Of a stretch of 64,000 bases of DNA, positions 1 through 14,225 are shown one piece after another. Position 1 is the stretch's first letter; each line of letters opens with the position of its first letter. The translations under genes were made by a program, and so were the position numbers. Below the pieces are notes generated by a model. That model did not search any database. It was not told the origin of the DNA and saw only the letters and a program-made list of their open reading frames with translations. The stretch is from positions 17,077,598 through 17,141,597 of the forward strand of contig CM056556.1 in NCBI GenBank assembly GCA_029721515.1. The letters run 5' to 3'. The stretch comes from Synanceia verrucosa (taxonomy: Eukaryota; Chordata; Actinopteri; Perciformes; Synanceiidae).

Positions 1-43
1 CTTCCTGCATTGATCTCCGTGACATGTACCGTTTTATGTCCCG

Positions 44-62
44 ACTACAAATCCCAGAAGCC
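44..62 (+). promoter_or_regulatory. ZNF143/THAP11-like promoter motif
   Basis: The 19 bases starting ACTACAAATCCCAGAAG match the vertebrate ZNF143 (Staf) consensus ACTACAATTCCCAGAATGC at 16 positions. Such sites are usually within about 100 bp of a start site at CpG-rich, often bidirectional promoters. The surrounding 120 bases are richer in CG than the next kilobase. I infer that a promoter may sit at or just beyond the left edge; no exon is seen here. Confidence 0.4.
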
Positions 63-941
63 CCAAAATTACTCACAGGCTGCGGGAGACCGCGATCAGC
101 GACCCGCTGCTGAAAAAACACTTTGACATCTTATTATGTCAATGGCACGCAAGCGTCGGATTTTGAATGACGTCAAAAGCATCAATGGCACTCAAAGACT
201 TAATAAAGGGCTTAATGAAACATGGCATGATGAGACTCGTGAGTGATTTAAAAACATGAACATTTACTATGAAAACACTCACAATAAGGCTTCCCGATGC
301 TGTCTTCCTACAAAGCAGATTTCAGAGGAACTGAATCAGAGGCAGACAGAAAGTGTTTTAGTCTATGGCATTTCTGTAGCCTGACTATCATGACTACAAA
401 GCTCCTCAAGCACAGTCTGTCCAAGCTGCCTTGTAAACAGAGTTCTCAGAGGGCGGGCTAAACCCATGTCTATCAAATGCCTCTGTGTGCTACTGGACAA
501 AGCTTCAACCAGTCAGACCACTCTTTCCTCTGACATACACATAGCAACGGAAACTGGTTGATCCAAAGAACTAGTGCGTCATTGCATTAAACACGCCTCA
601 ATCAAGACAAGAAACGCTACTGTAGATTTTCATTGGCCCCCATTCATGGGGAGATTTGAAATAGAAGAGATACGCAACTTGGCCAGACTGACTTGGTTGC
701 GAAATTTCGTGCAGATTCACAGGAAGCATTGACGGGCCCAGGTTAGCATTTCTGACAAACAGGAGATAAAATCAGTACATTGTTTGATGGGAAGTATGTA
801 TGGCTTTCCTGGAATATAATAATGAGCCTAACAAAACTGTTACTAAAATAAAGTCTATTGCTCATATTAAACTGTCGCTCAAGAAAGAAAACATAATTCA
901 CACATTCACATAATTGTGAAGCAAAATATTATAAAAAAAAA

Positions 942-962
942 ATATATATATATATATATATA
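942..962. repeat. AT microsatellite
   Basis: A short run of alternating A and T follows a nine-base A run. It is a simple repeat with no sign of being part of a gene. Confidence 0.85.
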
Positions 963-3900
963 AAACAATCAGCCTGTTCCACTACTAGCAGGTGATAACA
1001 ACTCTACTACTATACCACTATGCCACGTGGTATAATATGATGCATTCAGAACCATAAGTGGTTTACATTTAAGTTCTATGCATTTTGCATTTTGATAGCC
1101 TTCCATTGTATCACCCCCGAAATACTTGGGTAAATCTCCACTCCTGATGTAAATCCATATACTGCATGAACTGTCATTACTCAACATCACCCCATAAGAT
1201 TGAATGATCATGGATAGTTTTACAATAGGTAATCCTAAGCCAAGCAATAACCATGTTATTGTCCATCTGTGGTCAGAGCATGGGATTCCCATAAAAGGCT
1301 CCAGGGGCCAAATGTTGCTGGATTTGTGGCCAGGGCCACACTGCAGTTTGGCCATCACATATGTCCTAGATCTACCCAGTCCCCTGATGAAGGAACAGTG
1401 TGTCCAGAGCTGGACTGAAAGGGAAAGCTTCCTGAGGTCAGGGGAGTATAATGCACTAGCTGGCTCTCAAATAAAACTGGTTTGTTTTTCTTAAAAGGAG
1501 GTTGAGGTTTTTGGGTTTCAGTCCATCACCCCCACACCACACCACCTCCACTCCTCTCCGTTTGTTACAATGGAATCCTTATGCTGTGTGCATTTTGACC
1601 TTTTTGATTTTAACACGAGGTGGTGATTGGCAGAAAAAGTGTTTCATCGTGACTGTTTTGGCTCACCTAAATGTCAGCTGTGTATAAATTTGTTGAGGAG
1701 TGGACTTAGTCTACATAGTGCCATTGTTGGAAAGGCTTTTGACATTAAGAATATTACACACAATAAACCATATATTGTACTGTTAAAATTATCATTTGCA
1801 AACACACAATTTATGAATGCCATTGCAAAAATTATTTCCAGGGTCATGGGGGGCATTTCATAATTCATGGTTAACTTTAGAGACAAAAACTAAACTCAAA
1901 ATCCACTAAGACAAATTATAATTTCAGTTGTCATAAACGGTATGGAAAATTGAGTCATCTCATTTTATAATATCATCCATGAAAAGATGTTTGTTTTCCT
2001 TTTCTAAGCTATATTAAAGTCAGTGGCTGGCTAAGGAAGAAGTTAATTTGTAAGTTTCTCAATTCACATCAACTGTCAATGTACTGTGTTAACCTGGAGA
2101 CAGCACACATCCAAAATAGTTAAAGCTCATTGGGTGTAATGGTCAGTAATGGCTGGTGGTTTGGCAAGACCCGCTCCTCTTTACACAGCTCTTCCTGTCC
2201 ACACACATACTGTATAATAAAGACCTTAACAGATTGGAAACCACTCCATTCTCACCAGCACTCTTGAGTTCCCCTTTCTCTGTTTTCCCCCTCTTTCAGT
2301 TTTACTTTCTTTCATTCTTGCTTTCTTTCAGTCTTTCCCATTCTCTTCCTCTATCTCGCTCTTTCCTCCTAGAGACTGACCTTCCCCGGCTGGCCTGGGT
2401 CTTTATATTTCAGGCTTTGAGGCTACATCTGAAACAAAAGCAAAATTATGGGTCTGGTTTGGCTTGAGGAGAGCGCAGTGACCCCGGCATGTGGTTTTCT
2501 TAGTCCAGACCAGAGAGAGGTGAGGTGGGGAGAAGAATTTGTGTGAATCTAGCTGTGTATTTGAAGGAAATCCTAACCACAGCTAATTTGAATGTGTCAT
2601 TAGCAGGAGGGGGTGATCTAAACTTGGGCTGGCTAGTGATGGAGTGAAATTCACATACTACCAAAGACACCACTTTTTTTTCTTTTTTACCAGGAGATTT
2701 TTTTTGGGGGGGAACGTAGGGGCCATAGCCTCAAGAGTAAGCACACTAGTCAGCACCTCATAAATCATCTCAAGTCTTCATCACTTGTCATGCAGCTGTT
2801 TTTTCTTGAAGCTTCTATGACTTCTATCACTTGTTGCTCTGGGTCATCACCATGAAGTGTAAAAGAACAGACTACCATTATCAAATATGGAGGGGTATTA
2901 TTATTATCGCTCGCTCAGTCACATTTACAATATTGGGTCCTTATTCAATTAAAATACCCATTTAAAAGTGGATGACTGCAGGTGATGCAACATCGGACTC
3001 CATTGCAGTCAAAGAGATGGAGAATGGTGTATTTTGAGACCTTACACAGACGTATCACCCTAAAGTAAAACAATCAGTGAAGAAAGCTCACAGTTTCTTC
3101 CTGTGTCTCTTAGACTTTCCTACTGTGGGCCTGCATCGTACTGTGTGGTCTTGAACCCTATTTAGACCTAGTGGGTGACCACTGTACAATTAGGTATGCC
3201 ATGTTTCACAGCAGCAGCAGAAAGTGGCATTCCTGTCAATGGAGAAGACCTTCTCATGTTTACTTCTTACAATTTCTTCCTACCATTCATGGCACTGCAC
3301 CAAAACTGGCTTATGGTTGATCATGCAATATGAATAACACAATTATAAAACCCCATAAGACACTTTGTGTTTATGTAACTGCAGATCCTCCAAGGGAAGG
3401 ACTTACTACATGCAAGGATGAAAGTTGATGCCTCAGATGACAGTTTCAGAGCTGACAGAGATATGTCTTTCTTGGCTTAAGGGTATTTGACACAGCTAAT
3501 TTAAGGATGACACAGTTTTCTGTCAGAGGGATAAGGGATTGGTCAGAATGTCATAAATGTTCCCAATATAACTCTATATATTTTACGAATCATCCTTAAA
3601 AAATGGGAAAATAGGAATTTGTGTTATTATTGCAATCTATGCAATAAAGTGTGAAAAAATCTAAACTGCTTTCTCAATCAAGAATTTTTTCTTCAATTAA
3701 TGCCATGACAAAAAAAATCTGGTATCTGTGGCTGTCACAGAACTATAAGAAGCTGCCTGTCTACCCACCAATGTACCTGGGCTCAGTTATTTTCTGTACT
3801 TTTACCAAACCTGTAAAATTAGCAAATTTTAAGTTGTATTTTCACATGGGACATGGACACTGGCCTTTTGGGCAAAAGTCCAGAGTTGAGCTATTCACCA

Positions 3901-6900
3901 TTTTGAATTTTCTGAAATTAATTTATTGATCCCAACCTGGGAACTTATTTGACCTCTTACTTATGTGGGTTATCTTTACAAATATATTTGTGACACACCA
4001 AAAACAAACATAATGCAGATTTGTTGTGTGTATTTGGGGTGAAAAGAACAACAATGGAGAGAAATTATGGTTTTAATCCCCTAAGCCACATGGTACCATG
4101 ATTCATTCATAATGGTGGAAAAGAGTTGAAGAATGGAAGTGTGGTGGGAGGTCTTATACCCATGACTGTCTTGAGAAACCCAACAAAAAGCCACAGCTCT
4201 GGAATCACATGTTAAAATCATTATAGTGCAAGAACTGCAACATTGCAACCATGTCCTAATGAGAAATCTATCCATGTTGCTGCTCACAGAGCAGTGTTGG
4301 TTGGAGGTTTAGTGAAGGACCCTTGCGGGAACAACTATTGCTTCATCACCCTATTTCCCAGTTGCACATCCTTGAGTCTAAGCTACAAAGGCCTCCATGG
4401 CCCCTGAGTTAAAACCGACCAAACACAATTGGTTCTCAGAATCCATAATGAGTTCAAAATGGGCCTTCTCTCTTTCAACAACCATATACCACACACACAT
4501 AGCCCATATCAAAACACAGCCGACATCCATAAATTGTAGAAACCATTGACTGATTGGCAATGAGCTCTTTTCAAATAAAGAGTGCTCTTAAATCTATCTA
4601 CTTTTGTTCAAATGGTCATTCTCAAGTGGGAACCTTGACAGAAACACAGACTCTTTAGTCATTGACCCAATATCAGCGGGAAATCTAAGTCATTGTCAAA
4701 CATATTCTCATAAATTTAAAAATGGAGGCGCAGCCATTCCTCATAACAAATGAATGTCTTCCTGCAAGGTCCATCTGCTGGACAGTACTAATCCAAATGA
4801 TGACCGGTGGTCACAGTCGGTGCCACCCTCTTCCCACACTTGGTGTCCAGGCAAGTGGGCACTGGTGAGAACATGCTCTGGGTAAAGGGCTGTGTGTGGT
4901 CCATGGAGCTCCCACAACAGTCTGATGCTGTCCAAAAGAAAGCCAATGCCAAATCCACAATGTACGTAAAATGTAATAACATTTCCTCGAATACAGGAAA
5001 TTATATTTTCAAGAATATACAAAAGAATATCTACTCTTTTAGACTATACTGTAAATATTTTCATTGGATTGTTAATGTGTCGGTGTGAAAGTATTGTTAT
5101 ACTTCTTCTGTAAAGGACAGATTTTGTGCCACCAAACTACAATAACAAGGACATTTCCAATTCATTTGTGTCTTTATATTATATCCTCATAGATTCACAC
5201 ATTCATATACCTATGGCATAAGCCTTGCCACCGTCGGTTCCTCAATGATAGTCTCTTCTATTTATATTTCACACACTGTGCACTGCAGACAATGACCTCT
5301 GTTCCCAGCTGTGTGTGCATGCTACTGTTTTGGCAAAAAAAAAGGAGACTGATTAGTTGATGTGTCAGGTTTGCTAATAAACTCACCTGGCGCTGCTCTC
5401 CTAAGACACCATCACACCTCTGTCTGAAATTACTTTTACATTAAGATGATTAGAAACTTAGTAATTGGGATGATAAGACTGCAATTTAGCACACAATAGT
5501 AGTCTCACAAGTATTTCAGTCCAGATGACATTTTCTGGCATGAAATACCAGTCCCCCTCTTCATGGCTCACAGGAGATGGTAAAAAACAGTTTCTTCATC
5601 TTGTGCGTTCTCGAGCACACAGTGGGTCTGCCCTAAATTGTGGCAGGGACAACATCGGCAAGACTCATTCTATTCTTCATTTTAATCCCACAGACGCACC
5701 AGAAAACAGCAAGTAGTTTCTGCAAGCTACATTTTCCATGGGAGACAGCCACAAGCCCAAAAAAGCAAAACGCAATGTCATCACTCAGGAATCCAAAAAA
5801 TACCAGAAAGTCTGAGTTTTATTACAAAAATCATCTGCGAGCACAAACAAATGTGGAGCACAAACATGCCTTTTAATTGAGAAGGCAGATGGTCCCATCA
5901 TGGGCGGGACAGCAGTGAGAAGTGACTGTGGAAAACAAAGCATCCGCGGCGACCACGACCCTCTATTTCTACAGATCCAATGGGGAGACACGGTCTGGGG
6001 TTGGAACCCACAAGACTCAAACAGAAATCACCATAGTTGCCTCGGCGAGACACACAGACAGACCAGTTCGCAGGAACAAGTTGTATTGGGTTTCCGGGGG
6101 GGGGGTATGTTGTTTATCCACTTCATCATCATTGTTGTGTTTGTCTTTGTCTTCTGTTGTTTCTTTGATAGTTTTGGGAATGAAGCCACATCCATCCCAA
6201 ACTGAAATCCCAAATGCAAAGAGATGGAGAGGAGTTGAAAACACAACATTTACACTGAAATAAACACTCCAGAAGTGATCTACAGTGATCATCATGTAAA
6301 TGTTCCTTTCTTGGTAGTAGCTTAGAATTCCACCAGTTGCTGTGATCTGGATAACATGTATGAAAATGTTTTCTGTTGGCCAGGATTACAGTGAAGTATT
6401 GTGAGGAATTAACTTTCCCCTAAAGATGCCTTCCCTCCCAGACTGATCATGGTAACTAGATCCTCTGTTTAATAGTTTGCTGTAGCAGGGGACTGACTGA
6501 GTGGTTTCCATTCCGCTGGGCTGTAACCGATTGTCCCAGTGACCACAACAAAGGGCAAAAAGGAAGGAGGGTGAGGGGATAGAGAATAACTTGGGGCTCA
6601 GTATGGATTGGAGAACCATGAGATCAATGATTTGATGGCTTCCAGAGTCTTCTCCAGCTTAACTACATTTTAACCCTAACCTCATCTGTAGTATCTGCTT
6701 TATCCTTACCGCACAACACGTGGAGGCTGTGTGATGCATAGGTTGTATAATATCACCATACGCACACGATGTCTAACAACCAGTCTGGTTTCTCTGAACT
6801 TTACACTAATAGGTTGGAATCAAGAAGGCTTTGTGTATTTAATTCACCCAGACATGAGAGGAAACAGAAAAAGACATCATCACAGTGGTCTACCAACAAT

Positions 6901-9900
6901 TTGGGCCATATGTCCATTAAGAAGGCATTTTTTTTGTGTTTTGTGAAGTAGATGTGTGTCCATAAGGGTGACTATGTCAACAAATGTATGGTGCACAGAC
7001 TGTGATGGAGTGGAGTGTTCATGGACGCTCTCTACAGGCATCCATACTGTATCGGTTTAACTATTAACCAAACCTACTTTTGTGAGTGACCCAGTACCAA
7101 TGCAAGAAACATTTTGATGGATTTCTCTAATGCTCTCAAGTTTACAAAGGCCGACAGCACCCATTTTGAAAGACAAAATGTGACATATTAATTATTATTG
7201 GCTATTGTCAGCTACATTTAGTCACACAGAAAATCTCCCACGCATACTAGTGTGCCAGATTCAAAGGTCTTCTATTCATTAATATCACACATGACCTTTG
7301 TTTCATTGCAGTTACTGGAAACCTAAACAGCCCCATAGTCATGCATGGGTTCAAAAGGAGCATTGAGAAGGCAAAGAGACAATGATGTTAATGGGAAAGC
7401 AGACAAACACATTGTAACTCTCATCAAATTAAAAATGTTCCTTACGACGCCTTAAGTCCTTTTCCTCATGATGATGCCTCTGAACACTTGGGTAACTAAT
7501 TCTCTGAATCTCTTTTCTGAAAGTTTGAGTGTACCCAGAGACAGTGGTTTAGGAACAATGACATACAGATGTGCTCTGGACGATTGAGCTTTGCCATTAC
7601 AAAAAAACTGTATTTCTATCAAAAAAATATCATTGAGCTCAGGCAAAAACAATAGCTTTTACATTGTGTCATTGGGGCTGATTTATTCTTCACTTCCCTT
7701 GTCAGATGAGGGTTGTTTTAGACTGAATATGTTAGCAAGCTCAATTTTGGTCTTATTCAAATCTGTGTGGACTTTTTCTTAGATTTTGTATGTAAGGTGT
7801 TACCACTAAATCTTGGTTCATGACACATTCTCTTGAGTGATTTGATGATGAATTCTGATTCTGACCACTGCGAGCAAAACTCAAAGGGCAAGTGCAAAAT
7901 AGGTTCCTCGCAATTACATACTTGACGCATCAGATCAAAACATACTATGTGTAATGGTTTCCCTTGTATTCAAAATATGAAAATCCACTGACAACAGAGC
8001 AAATCTCCTTTTTCCTGATGTGCTCTCTGTCTCGTCAGTGCGTCAAGACCCAAAGACATAGGAAACCTCTGCAGGGTGTCCATCATGGGGTCACAGTTGG
8101 GTGTGTGTTCTCAGCCACAGACAAAACAACACTTGCAGACACAGCTCATTTTCACGTACACTGAAAGGTCAAACGTTTGAGGTTCGAGGGCCACTTATGT
8201 CAGTGAAGCCCTTTTCAGGCAGTCTGCTATGAAATCATGGTCACCGTCAGAGTATAAAGTCCTTGGAGGCCAAGCCCCACCACTGGATCAGTTTTTTTCT
8301 TTTAAAGTGAAGACAGCTATGACGTAGGTCTGATATGGGAGTAATTCCCTTAAAATCCTTTGATTTTCACTGAAACTAATATGGCAAACTGGAAAATGGC
8401 ATATGAGTCGCATCATGGCAATAGAAAGCATTTACTTCTCTTCCACATTATGGTTTTAACTTTTAAAACAACATTTCAGAAATGCTCTTGCAGGAAATTT
8501 TTTTAAGTGTTATTTTCCATTATTGGATATTTATACCTCACAGCGAGTGTTTCATAGAATAAGGATTGTGTCCTCAATAAACAATGCGCTTTTATCCTTA
8601 AGAATATTTGTCACAAATGTCGCAACAGGCAATAAAAGTTCATCAAATACAAAGCAAATATATGCTTTATTTCAGAAAAGATGACTTTATAATCTAAAGT
8701 CAGTGACTATTTTAGATTGCCATCACACCACGTTTACATGGGTTGGATTTGTTTCCTTTCCTTCCCTACGATATGCATTCACTCTAGCACTATGGACGTC
8801 ACAGTGTGCTCTGAGCTGCTTGTAACAACACAAAGACTGCACGCTGAATTTTCATGAGTACAGCCTTGGTCTATGCTCTCAAATGTGATTGATCCACTGT
8901 ATACTCTGGCAGCAGGTTGAGTTCAGTAGTGGTTGTAAATGGTTACTTTTAAAAACTGTAAGTTATGGAGGGACACACTTGTGTGCTTTGTGTTTTTCTT
9001 TGGGTCAAGGTGGAGCCCCCGTATAATTGGTGGACTGTCTATCAAACTAAACCTCAAAAGATTTAATTGATTTAAGGGGAGGCAATAATACGAGTCACAT
9101 ATCACAAAGGCTGTATAGAACTTGTCATGAAATATAGAGTTGTGGAGCCAATCATTTATGATCCTATTTTGGGTGAAAGTCCCAATAGACTTTTCTAACA
9201 TTCACATCAGGTTCCCACATTGTTTTTTATGCAATCCAACACTTTGTCAGGCTTAAGTCAGAATCTTATAGGATTTTAATGTTGTACTATTTAGGCCCCT
9301 GTGGAATACATTTAAAAATGATGGGCATAAATTTCAGCAAGTTCAGATTTTATTGCGTGGTCTGTCCTACTGGATAGAAGGCTAGATTCATGAGGAACTT
9401 TTTACTGAAAAGAACAAAAACATTGGTCTTAGTTTGGCTGTTTCTGCCATTCTAATGTAAGGTGGTGACAGTTGTCCAGACTCCAGAGAAATACATTGTT
9501 AAAACTCTCAGGCTGTGCAATGATGTGTTGTATGTGTCTGCCATCTGTTGGCTTTCTATGAAACACCACTTTAAAATGCACAGTAAGTGAACACTTTTTG
9601 ACACAGGTGAAATATGTTTAAGGTTTATTCATATTTACAGTATGACAGGTAACACAAGACACATTTGCAATCAACGAGCATCTAAACAAAACTGATCACT
9701 GTTTTACCTTTCTAAGATGTAAATTAACTCATTATGTAGCATGTCATGTATAACAAAGATGAGAAGCACAGGGGGACTGGAACAAAAAAACACAGCAACC
9801 TTGTTATGCAGATCTACAAGAAACATGTTTGTGGTAATAAAGAGGAATAGTGGTTTGTAAAATAGAGGAAAAAAATAAATACCCCCAAATTTATTAAAAG

Positions 9901-10716
9901 AACTCACTTATATCCTATAACATGTGTTGCGGTGGGAGCCGGGATAGGACGCCAGGAAAAAGAAGGAGTGGGTGAGTGCAGGAGTCGGCCGAGCACGTGC
10001 CTCCTGAGGTCCTCTGGTCTCTGTCTGGGATCAGTCTGCCTCGCCAACCCCTGGGCTAGACTCCCATCAGCCCCATACCCTGTCTACTCTGGGCCAGACA
10101 CCACCATGACCACTTGTATTGAGAGTCCTGACCACCATTGTGCCACAGCAGAGTACACAAACAAACAGTGAACACACACAGGTCTGCTCCCCTGCCATTA
10201 CTTAGACTCATCAAGCCCACTCGGCTTAGTCATACCATGGGCTTCCAGTGCAAGCAGCTCCTTCTTGGCTTTGAATGGAGAATCTGGCAGAAGATATTTG
10301 CTCATTTGTCCCCACACATGTATGTGGTTTGGTAACGCTGCTAGGGACTGCTGCCCCAGCCTTTCTTAGTGTCCAGATTCAAAGCCAGCCAGGCCTTTCC
10401 TGGGTAATGTCCTCCCACACAGTCTGGCTATATGGCTTTCTGTTGCTCATATTCAGCTGTTTACATCCTGTGTTTTCTGTAGATTTTGGTATGCAGCTTG
10501 AATGAGCCAAATGCATAGGCATTGTTTTGTCTTGCAAACTACTCACAGGCCATTTAAAGTGTTTCCCAAATTGACAGCTTCTCATCAGACACACTGATAC
10601 TATTGACTATCCACTGTTACTCAGTCATACATTAGCATTGTATAAAAATTTGAGAAGCATTAGAATAGATGTAGCATAACAAACATTGGGTGAATGTGTG
10701 GCTTCATACTTACACG
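963..10716. other. Gene-free stretch
   Basis: I read both strands and find no exon, RNA gene or complete mobile element. The open frames are short, have no recognisable domain and lack splice context. A pyrimidine-rich tract lies around 2280-2360. Composition is ordinary AT-rich fish intergenic DNA. Unrecognised old repeats, enhancers or non-coding exons cannot be excluded by reading alone. Confidence 0.5.
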
Positions 10717-10985
10717 CACACACATAGTCATGTTTCCATCACTTTAGAGGGCATTAATTTCCTGGAGTCTTACCTTAACCATAACCATAACCACTACTTA
10801 CCTAATTCTAACCTTTACCCTAACCTTAAACCAAGTCCTTAAGTTAAAATGTAATGATTTATGTTATTGGTACTTACATTTTGTCCCCAAAAGGAAAGCG
10901 AGTCCCCACGATGTGACTGCTTGAACAGATTTATGTCCCCACAACATGAGTAATGCGCGCCCACGCACAAACACACACATGCATT
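10717..10985. repeat. Dispersed fish repeat with TAACCC-like core
   Basis: The block runs from a CA-rich start through a core of repeated CCTTAACC/CCATAACC units, then phrases with TTTGTCCCCA and GTCCCCAC, to another CA-rich end. I recognise this order from many teleost genomes, where it is a common interspersed repeat. The telomere-like units are part of that repeat and do not indicate an interstitial telomere. The copy is diverged. Confidence 0.6.
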
Positions 10986-11614
10986 TCTTCCCTTTTTTCA
11001 TGTCAACCACAAGGGTGACCTGCTGGCCTCTATTTCCTCTATCCCCCTTCAGTAGAGCCTTAAAATCCATCAAGGCAGACGACTTGAGATCCTGATATAT
11101 GTGCCTTCTCCGCTATTGTCTTTGAAGCGTTGGGAGGCTTTGGTTGGGCCCAACCACAGTGATGATTACACTATCATAGTTAGGCCCTTACTGACATGTG
11201 CTCAGCTCACTTTCTGTCTGATATTCCCCCCATGTTTGATAGAGAGAGGGGCTCTGGTTCGCTGATAAATGTAATTAGGAATGTGGTTACTGGTACCCAT
11301 GCTGCTGCTGCTGCTGGCACTCCCTCTACTGGAGAGGACCCCCCAGAGTATGTTGAGGGCATATTGAGGAGAAGCTGTCAATGTAGGTCTTTACCACCCC
11401 TCAACAGATATCATTGGGTGCAAAGTAAACACAATGTTCTAAATGTCACCATGGAAACTGACGTTCCACAAACAGCTATGAACAAAAGTAAACAGGCAAA
11501 GATAGTTCTATTTGCATGTCTCTGTTTGTAAGCTAATATTGACACGGCTGAATTATCATAATCAAGTTTCCTGTTATTGGGTTATGGCTTCATTCATGGA
11601 ATTGTGCAACAGGT

Positions 11615-11672
11615 TCCATCCATCCATCCATTTTCTATCGCTTATCCTCACAGGGTCGCGGGGATGAACAAG
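11615..11672 (-). repeat. Truncated RTE-type LINE tail
   Basis: The stretch begins with repeated CATC units, then TTTTCTATCGCTTATCC and AGGGTCGCGGGG. This is the end of the common teleost RTE/Expander-like repeat that also occurs near 45.4, 57.8 and 58.2 kb. Only about 58 bases remain, in the same orientation as the 57.8-kb copy. Confidence 0.7.
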
Positions 11673-12605
11673 GTTCCACCAAGTAAAATTATACTAAATT
11701 ACTAATGGAACAAAAATGCATTTCACATGTTTACAAGCTGGCATATTGGCAAAACAAAAACTTAACTGGTTCATTATTCCCTATATAACTGACACTCAAT
11801 AGTTTATAGTGAGCAGTAAAACTGACTGAGACTCATCATCATCATTTACAAATTTGGGAATATAGTTATATATGTATATACAGACATTTATTTTATAAAA
11901 TAGAATCCCATGCCCATTATGACGGGAAAAATTGGAACATTGCGTCACGTAAGGAAGAGAGAGACCAAGCAAGTACAATTATAATGACAGATCCCATTCA
12001 GCCAGATGAGGTTTAAAATACGAAGTAAGTGCTTATACACATTTGATGAACTGCAGCCTTCTAATTTTGAGCCTGCCAAAGGACTATCAACAGGCCAGGA
12101 TGAAGACAAATAATGGGGCGCAACGAGAGTTTGAATTGCATTGTGAGAAGAAATCTGTGGAAAACTGGGCTGCCGTCTTTGTGAACGAGTAGCACTATCT
12201 AACGTTACCTACTCTATGGTGATCTCAAATTCAGCCCTGACCAATTTGATGGAATATTTTAGCTGGTGCCCGTTGCATCCTAGCCAACCCCACCACTAGA
12301 ATTTGCAGGTCTTTGAGATTGATCCATGTAGGTCAAACAATATTTTCTCAAAATGATATAGGTTATTCCTCAAAAACCTTAATAGTCTTTCCAACATTTA
12401 CTAACAGATTTAAGGTGGAAGTAACTGACATTGCATTTTGCTATTTATTATCGATTAGAGTAATGCTGCGGGCAACTTAAAAAATTATGTAAAAAAAAAA
12501 ATATGTATCGGCTCCTGTCACATGTTCCCTGCTCAATGTTTCCTTGTTTCATTCATTCATGTTCAGTGTTTTGTACTTCATTTAGTTACCCACCTCTATG
12601 TTTAA

Positions 12606-13653
12606 AGTGATAGTTCAGAATTTTGCACATGGGGCCTCATTTCCAAGTGAGCTTGAGTGTTGGAGATGTGTGGAGACAGTTTTCAAAAAATTTCATTCAG
12701 TTCTTCTAGTTGCAGAGTTCACTGGCGCTAGGCTAACACAAGTCAGTAGTTCTAGTTAGCCTGCCATTAAAACAGTCTTACCCACTCCACAGTGCACCCA
12801 AGGCAAATCAGTTATAACACCAAACTATCTATGTAAATGTGTTGATAGAATACTTTTAGAAGTAAAACCAACCTTGCATTTTGAAGGCAGCTGCAGTGCC
12901 TTACACTTCCTGGTAGTAAGCTCGACAGCGGCACCTAACATCTAGGTTACCGGATCTATAATAGTTTGTTTACATGCAACTGTCATGGATACATGATGTA
13001 GAGTACATGAAGAAATCTGTTCTGACGACCAGTTTTAGCCACGTTTTGAGGACTTTCTGATGTCTTTGAAGATGACGATGAGCAGTTTTCTCCAGTGAAC
13101 CGTACCTGGACGAGCCGGAATACACAGACAATGAGTTGAGAGAGATGGATGCTAAAAGGGAAGAACGAGAGAGAGCATCTATAGAGACAGTTCCCGCTGG
13201 AGCTGCAGAAAACCAGGACAGAAGAACCGGAGACTGGTGGTGCCAGTGAGGAAAATGCACACAAATGCAGACGGAGGAGGAATGCAAGGTAAACAAACTA
13301 TTATACCTCAGATAACTTAGCTGCTAGGTGATATCAGTCCACTGCTTTCGAACTAGCTGCTGCTGCTGAGACATAAATCCTTAAAATGCAAGGTTAGTTT
13401 TATGTCTAAAATGACTCTATCAACACAGACATTTACATTGATAGTCTGGCTTTATGATTGATTTGCCTCAGGTGCACTGTGGAGTGGGTAAGACTGTTAG
13501 TAACTAGACCCATTGACTTGTGTTAGCCTAGCACCAGTGAACTCTGCGACGAGAAGAGCTGAATGAAATTTTTTGAAAACTGTCTCCACACGTCTTCAAC
13601 ACTCCGGCTCACTTGGAAATGAGGCCCCATGTCCAAATTTCTGAACTATCACT
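12606..13653. mobile_element. TTAA-flanked DNA transposon with ~280-bp inverted ends
   Basis: The left end begins AGTGATAGTTCAGAATTT and the right end is its reverse complement apart from scattered mismatches. Similarity continues inward for roughly 280 bases (to about 12886 on the left and from about 13381 on the right). TTAA stands at both outer borders, as expected for TTAA-specific superfamilies such as Kolobok or piggyBac; the terminal bases fit Kolobok better, but this is inference. The middle carries a decayed exon and no transposase, so the copy is non-autonomous. It lies just beyond the 3' end of fbln1 isoform D. Confidence 0.8.
13097..13288 (+). pseudogene. Broken exon resembling the P2X7 C-terminal zinc domain
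   Basis: The frame starting at 13097 reads EPYLDEPEYTDNEL, then an acidic/basic helix-like stretch, then GDWWCQ-stop-GKCTQMQTEEEC, followed directly by a GT donor. Fish genomes hold many P2X7-tail-like genes with a WWC-x-C-x-x-C-x-x-M-x-T-E-x-E-C pattern. Here the second cysteine position is TGA (13247-13249), so the copy cannot encode an intact domain. The preceding acidic stretch is in another frame. It lies wholly inside the inverted-end transposon and was probably captured or inherited by it. Confidence 0.55.
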
Positions 13654-13789
13654 TTAAATTAGATCACTTCACTTCCTGTCTTGATGTTTTTTCCTGCCTT
13701 TTTGATTGCCTGCCCACTCTTTAGTTTCACTGGTCTTTAAATGTCACTAATAGGAAATACAATGAACAAATATTGTAAATAAAATAGTG

Positions 13790-13795
13790 TTTATT
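13790..13795 (-). terminator. fbln1: Poly(A) signal of fbln1 isoform D
   Basis: AATAAA on the minus strand lies 431 bases beyond the isoform D stop codon. It is the first canonical signal I found downstream, which would give a short 3' UTR. The cleavage site was not determined. Confidence 0.5.
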
Positions 13796-14225
13796 CCATA
13801 GAAAAAATACCTCATTCAATGCATACAGCAAGGAAAAGTGAATGTAAAAAAGCAAAGGTGTATAATTCCATGGAATGAATATTGTTGATTTTAATCATTG
13901 CATCCAGTAATTACTTTTCTAAATGCATGCACTCTCAGTTTTATAAACTTTCTGGATGTTTCATTTCTTGAGAGATTTTTAATAATATAAAGTTTCTCCA
14001 TATTTAGCTCCACTATGCCAGATGCAATGGAGGAATGCACTTCAGGCTGAGCATGTCATCAAAACAATGTGTAGGCTAGTGCTCCCGTCAGAAGCAGCTA
14101 GTAGCCTTTTATCTGTCAAAAGTAATCAAACGTAAAACCTGGGCACTGATCTAAGCATTGATATAGCAAAACCAATGTGTACAGTGGCTGTCTTAATATA
14201 TTTGGTAAGATTTGGCATCCACCTC

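Noticed and set aside
10760..10845. Interstitial telomere
   Set aside because: The TAACCC-like units are irregular and embedded in a known dispersed fish repeat; there is no long perfect TTAGGG array.
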